In this document: piece after piece, positions 62,962 to 64,000 of the stretch
Position numbering within the stretch: position 1 is the first letter of the stretch
How the letters are laid out: every line of letters starts with the position of its first letter
Translations under genes and position numbers: made by a program
Notes under the pieces: model-generated
Seen by the model: only the letters and a program-made list of their open reading frames with translations
Databases searched by the model: none
Told to the model about the DNA's origin: nothing
Assembly (NCBI RefSeq): GCF_017313105.1
Contig: NZ_JAFLND010000001.1
Coordinates: 868,001 to 932,000, forward strand
DNA from: [Muricauda] lutisoli (nom. illeg.)
Lineage (GTDB): Bacteria > Bacteroidota > Bacteroidia > Flavobacteriales > Flavobacteriaceae
DNA: 64,000 nucleotides
Direction: 5' to 3'

Positions 62962-64000
62962 ATGGCAAATTACTTTAACACACTATCACTTCGCGAACAA
63001 CTGACACAGTTGGGAAAATGTAGATTTATGGATTCCAGCGAGTTCGCTGATGGTGTTACCGCACTAAAAGGAAAGAAAATTGTAATTGTTGGGTGTGGTG
63101 CCCAAGGGTTGAACCAGGGGTTGAACATGCGTGACTCCGGATTGGATATTTCGTATGCCCTTCGTCCAGCGGCTATAAAGGAAGAAAGACAATCCTTTAA
63201 AAACGCAAAAGAGAACAACTTTGTAGTGGGTACTTATGAGGAATTGATTCCGGATGCTGACCTGGTCATCAACCTAACACCGGATAAACAGCACACCAAT
63301 GTGGTAAGCACAGTAATGCCTTTGATGAAAAAAGGGGCCACCTTATCATACTCCCATGGTTTCAATATTGTGGAAGAAGGAATGCAGGTGCGTGAGGACC
63401 TTACCGTGATCATGGTAGCACCAAAAAGTCCAGGTTCCGAGGTGCGTGAAGAGTACAAAAGAGGATTTGGTGTGCCAACCTTGATTGCCGTTCACCCAGA
63501 AAATGATCCAGAAGGGAAAGGTTTGGAGCAGGCCAAAGCATATGCTGCAGGAACAGGAGGGGACAAGGCCGGAGTTCTTGAATCATCATTTGTGGCGGAA
63601 GTAAAGTCAGATTTGATGGGAGAGCAGACCATTCTTTGCGGTTTGTTACAAACAGGATCTATTCTTTCCTTCAACAAAATGATCGAAAAAGGAATCGATG
63701 AAGCATACGCCTCCAAATTGATTCAGTATGGTTGGGAAACTATTACGGAAGGTTTGAAACAAGGAGGTATCACCAATATGATGGACCGTTTGTCCAATCC
63801 AGCCAAGATCAAGGCTTTTGATTTGGCAGAAGAGTTGAAGCAAATCATGCGTCCATTGTTCCAAAAGCATATGGACGATATTATGAGCGGACATTTCTCC
63901 AAAACCATGATGGAGGACTGGGCCAATGGCGATAAAAACCTATTGGATTGGAGAGCTGCCACAGGGGAAACTGCTTTTGAAAAAACACCAGCCGGAGATA
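62962..64000 (+). CDS. ilvC: Ketol-acid reductoisomerase, class II (3' end outside window)
   Basis: 346 codons from the ATG at 62962 run to the window edge. NANTLS-type N-terminus ([23 protein letters not shown]), NADPH-binding [28 protein letters not shown], and the catalytic region [18 protein letters not shown] are the long (class II, E. coli-like) form. The enzyme converts acetolactate to dihydroxyisovalerate. It is the fourth gene of the operon controlled from the attenuator. Confidence 0.95.
   Translation, partial: MANYFNTLSLREQLTQLGKCRFMDSSEFADGVTALKGKKIVIVGCGAQGLNQGLNMRDSGLDISYALRPAAIKEERQSFKNAKENNFVVGTYEELIPDADLVINLTPDKQHTNVVSTVMPLMKKGATLSYSHGFNIVEEGMQVREDLTVIMVAPKSPGSEVREEYKRGFGVPTLIAVHPENDPEGKGLEQAKAYAAGTGGDKAGVLESSFVAEVKSDLMGEQTILCGLLQTGSILSFNKMIEKGIDEAYASKLIQYGWETITEGLKQGGITNMMDRLSNPAKIKAFDLAEELKQIMRPLFQKHMDDIMSGHFSKTMMEDWANGDKNLLDWRAATGETAFEKTPAGD

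Noticed and set aside
1-64000. CRISPR array, rRNA or complete tRNA genes, prophage structural genes
   Set aside because: No regularly spaced direct repeats of CRISPR type, no rRNA-like or cloverleaf sequence, and no capsid, tail or terminase proteins were seen.

Overview
The window looks like a chromosomal segment of a marine-type Flavobacteriaceae bacterium (Bacteroidota). Supporting signs are a GLPGLI protein paired with a large outer-membrane receptor, a DUF4386 protein, genes with TTG/GTG starts and poor Shine-Dalgarno sequences, and promoters of the Bacteroidota type (TTTG, about 19-21 bp, TAnnTTTG). Gene content and order are compatible with the Allomuricauda/Muricauda group, but the genus is a guess.

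Left core region (1-19455): lolA (cut by the window edge)-ftsK-dgkA, an NhaC-type antiporter, a DUF4386 membrane protein, a methionine gamma-lyase-like enzyme divergent from an Lrp/AsnC regulator, lpdA, a DUF1624 membrane acetyltransferase-like protein, then a rightward run: FMN reductase-pabB-tilS-dsbD-penicillin acylase-comM(yifB) 5' part.

Genomic island (about 19456-47832, 28.4 kb, visibly AT-richer than its flanks): it splits comM between the Walker A and Walker B coding parts. The two comM pieces rejoin in frame at one shared 3-bp core (ATA) to give a 511-residue protein. Fusing the island ends gives a symmetrical attP with 22-bp arms, and a large serine recombinase gene lies just inside the right end. 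Cargo from left to right: a lipoprotein flanked by diverged direct repeats; small unknown genes; a five-gene leftward operon resembling class 2 DISARM (cytosine methylase, DrmE-like, NERD nuclease-helicase, DrmA, DrmB) in which the usual DrmC phospholipase-D protein is absent and a NERD-helicase is translationally coupled in; a structured possible ncRNA; two HTH/excisionase-like genes; a small serine resolvase; a SRAP/YedK protein; and an operon of acidic paralogous proteins of unknown function. A palindromic repeat family (TTCAAACT-N8-AGTTTGAA) recurs between genes across the island.

Right core region (47833-64000): comM 3' part, an M20 peptidase, a cupin-like protein, a DUF559-like protein, an operon of an Nramp-fold transporter with 5-oxoprolinase pxpA-pxpB-pxpC, a small secreted protein preceded by three 21-bp-spaced direct repeats (LytTR-like), GLPGLI plus outer-membrane receptor, and ilvD-ilvB-ilvN-ilvC (cut by the window edge). 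A Val/Ile-rich leader peptide with mutually exclusive hairpins precedes ilvD and looks like a complete ribosome-mediated attenuator.

The strongest leads are the DISARM variant with its NERD-helicase, the serine-integrase island that switches comM off and could restore it on excision, the island-wide palindrome family, the acidic paralog operon, and the ilv attenuator.
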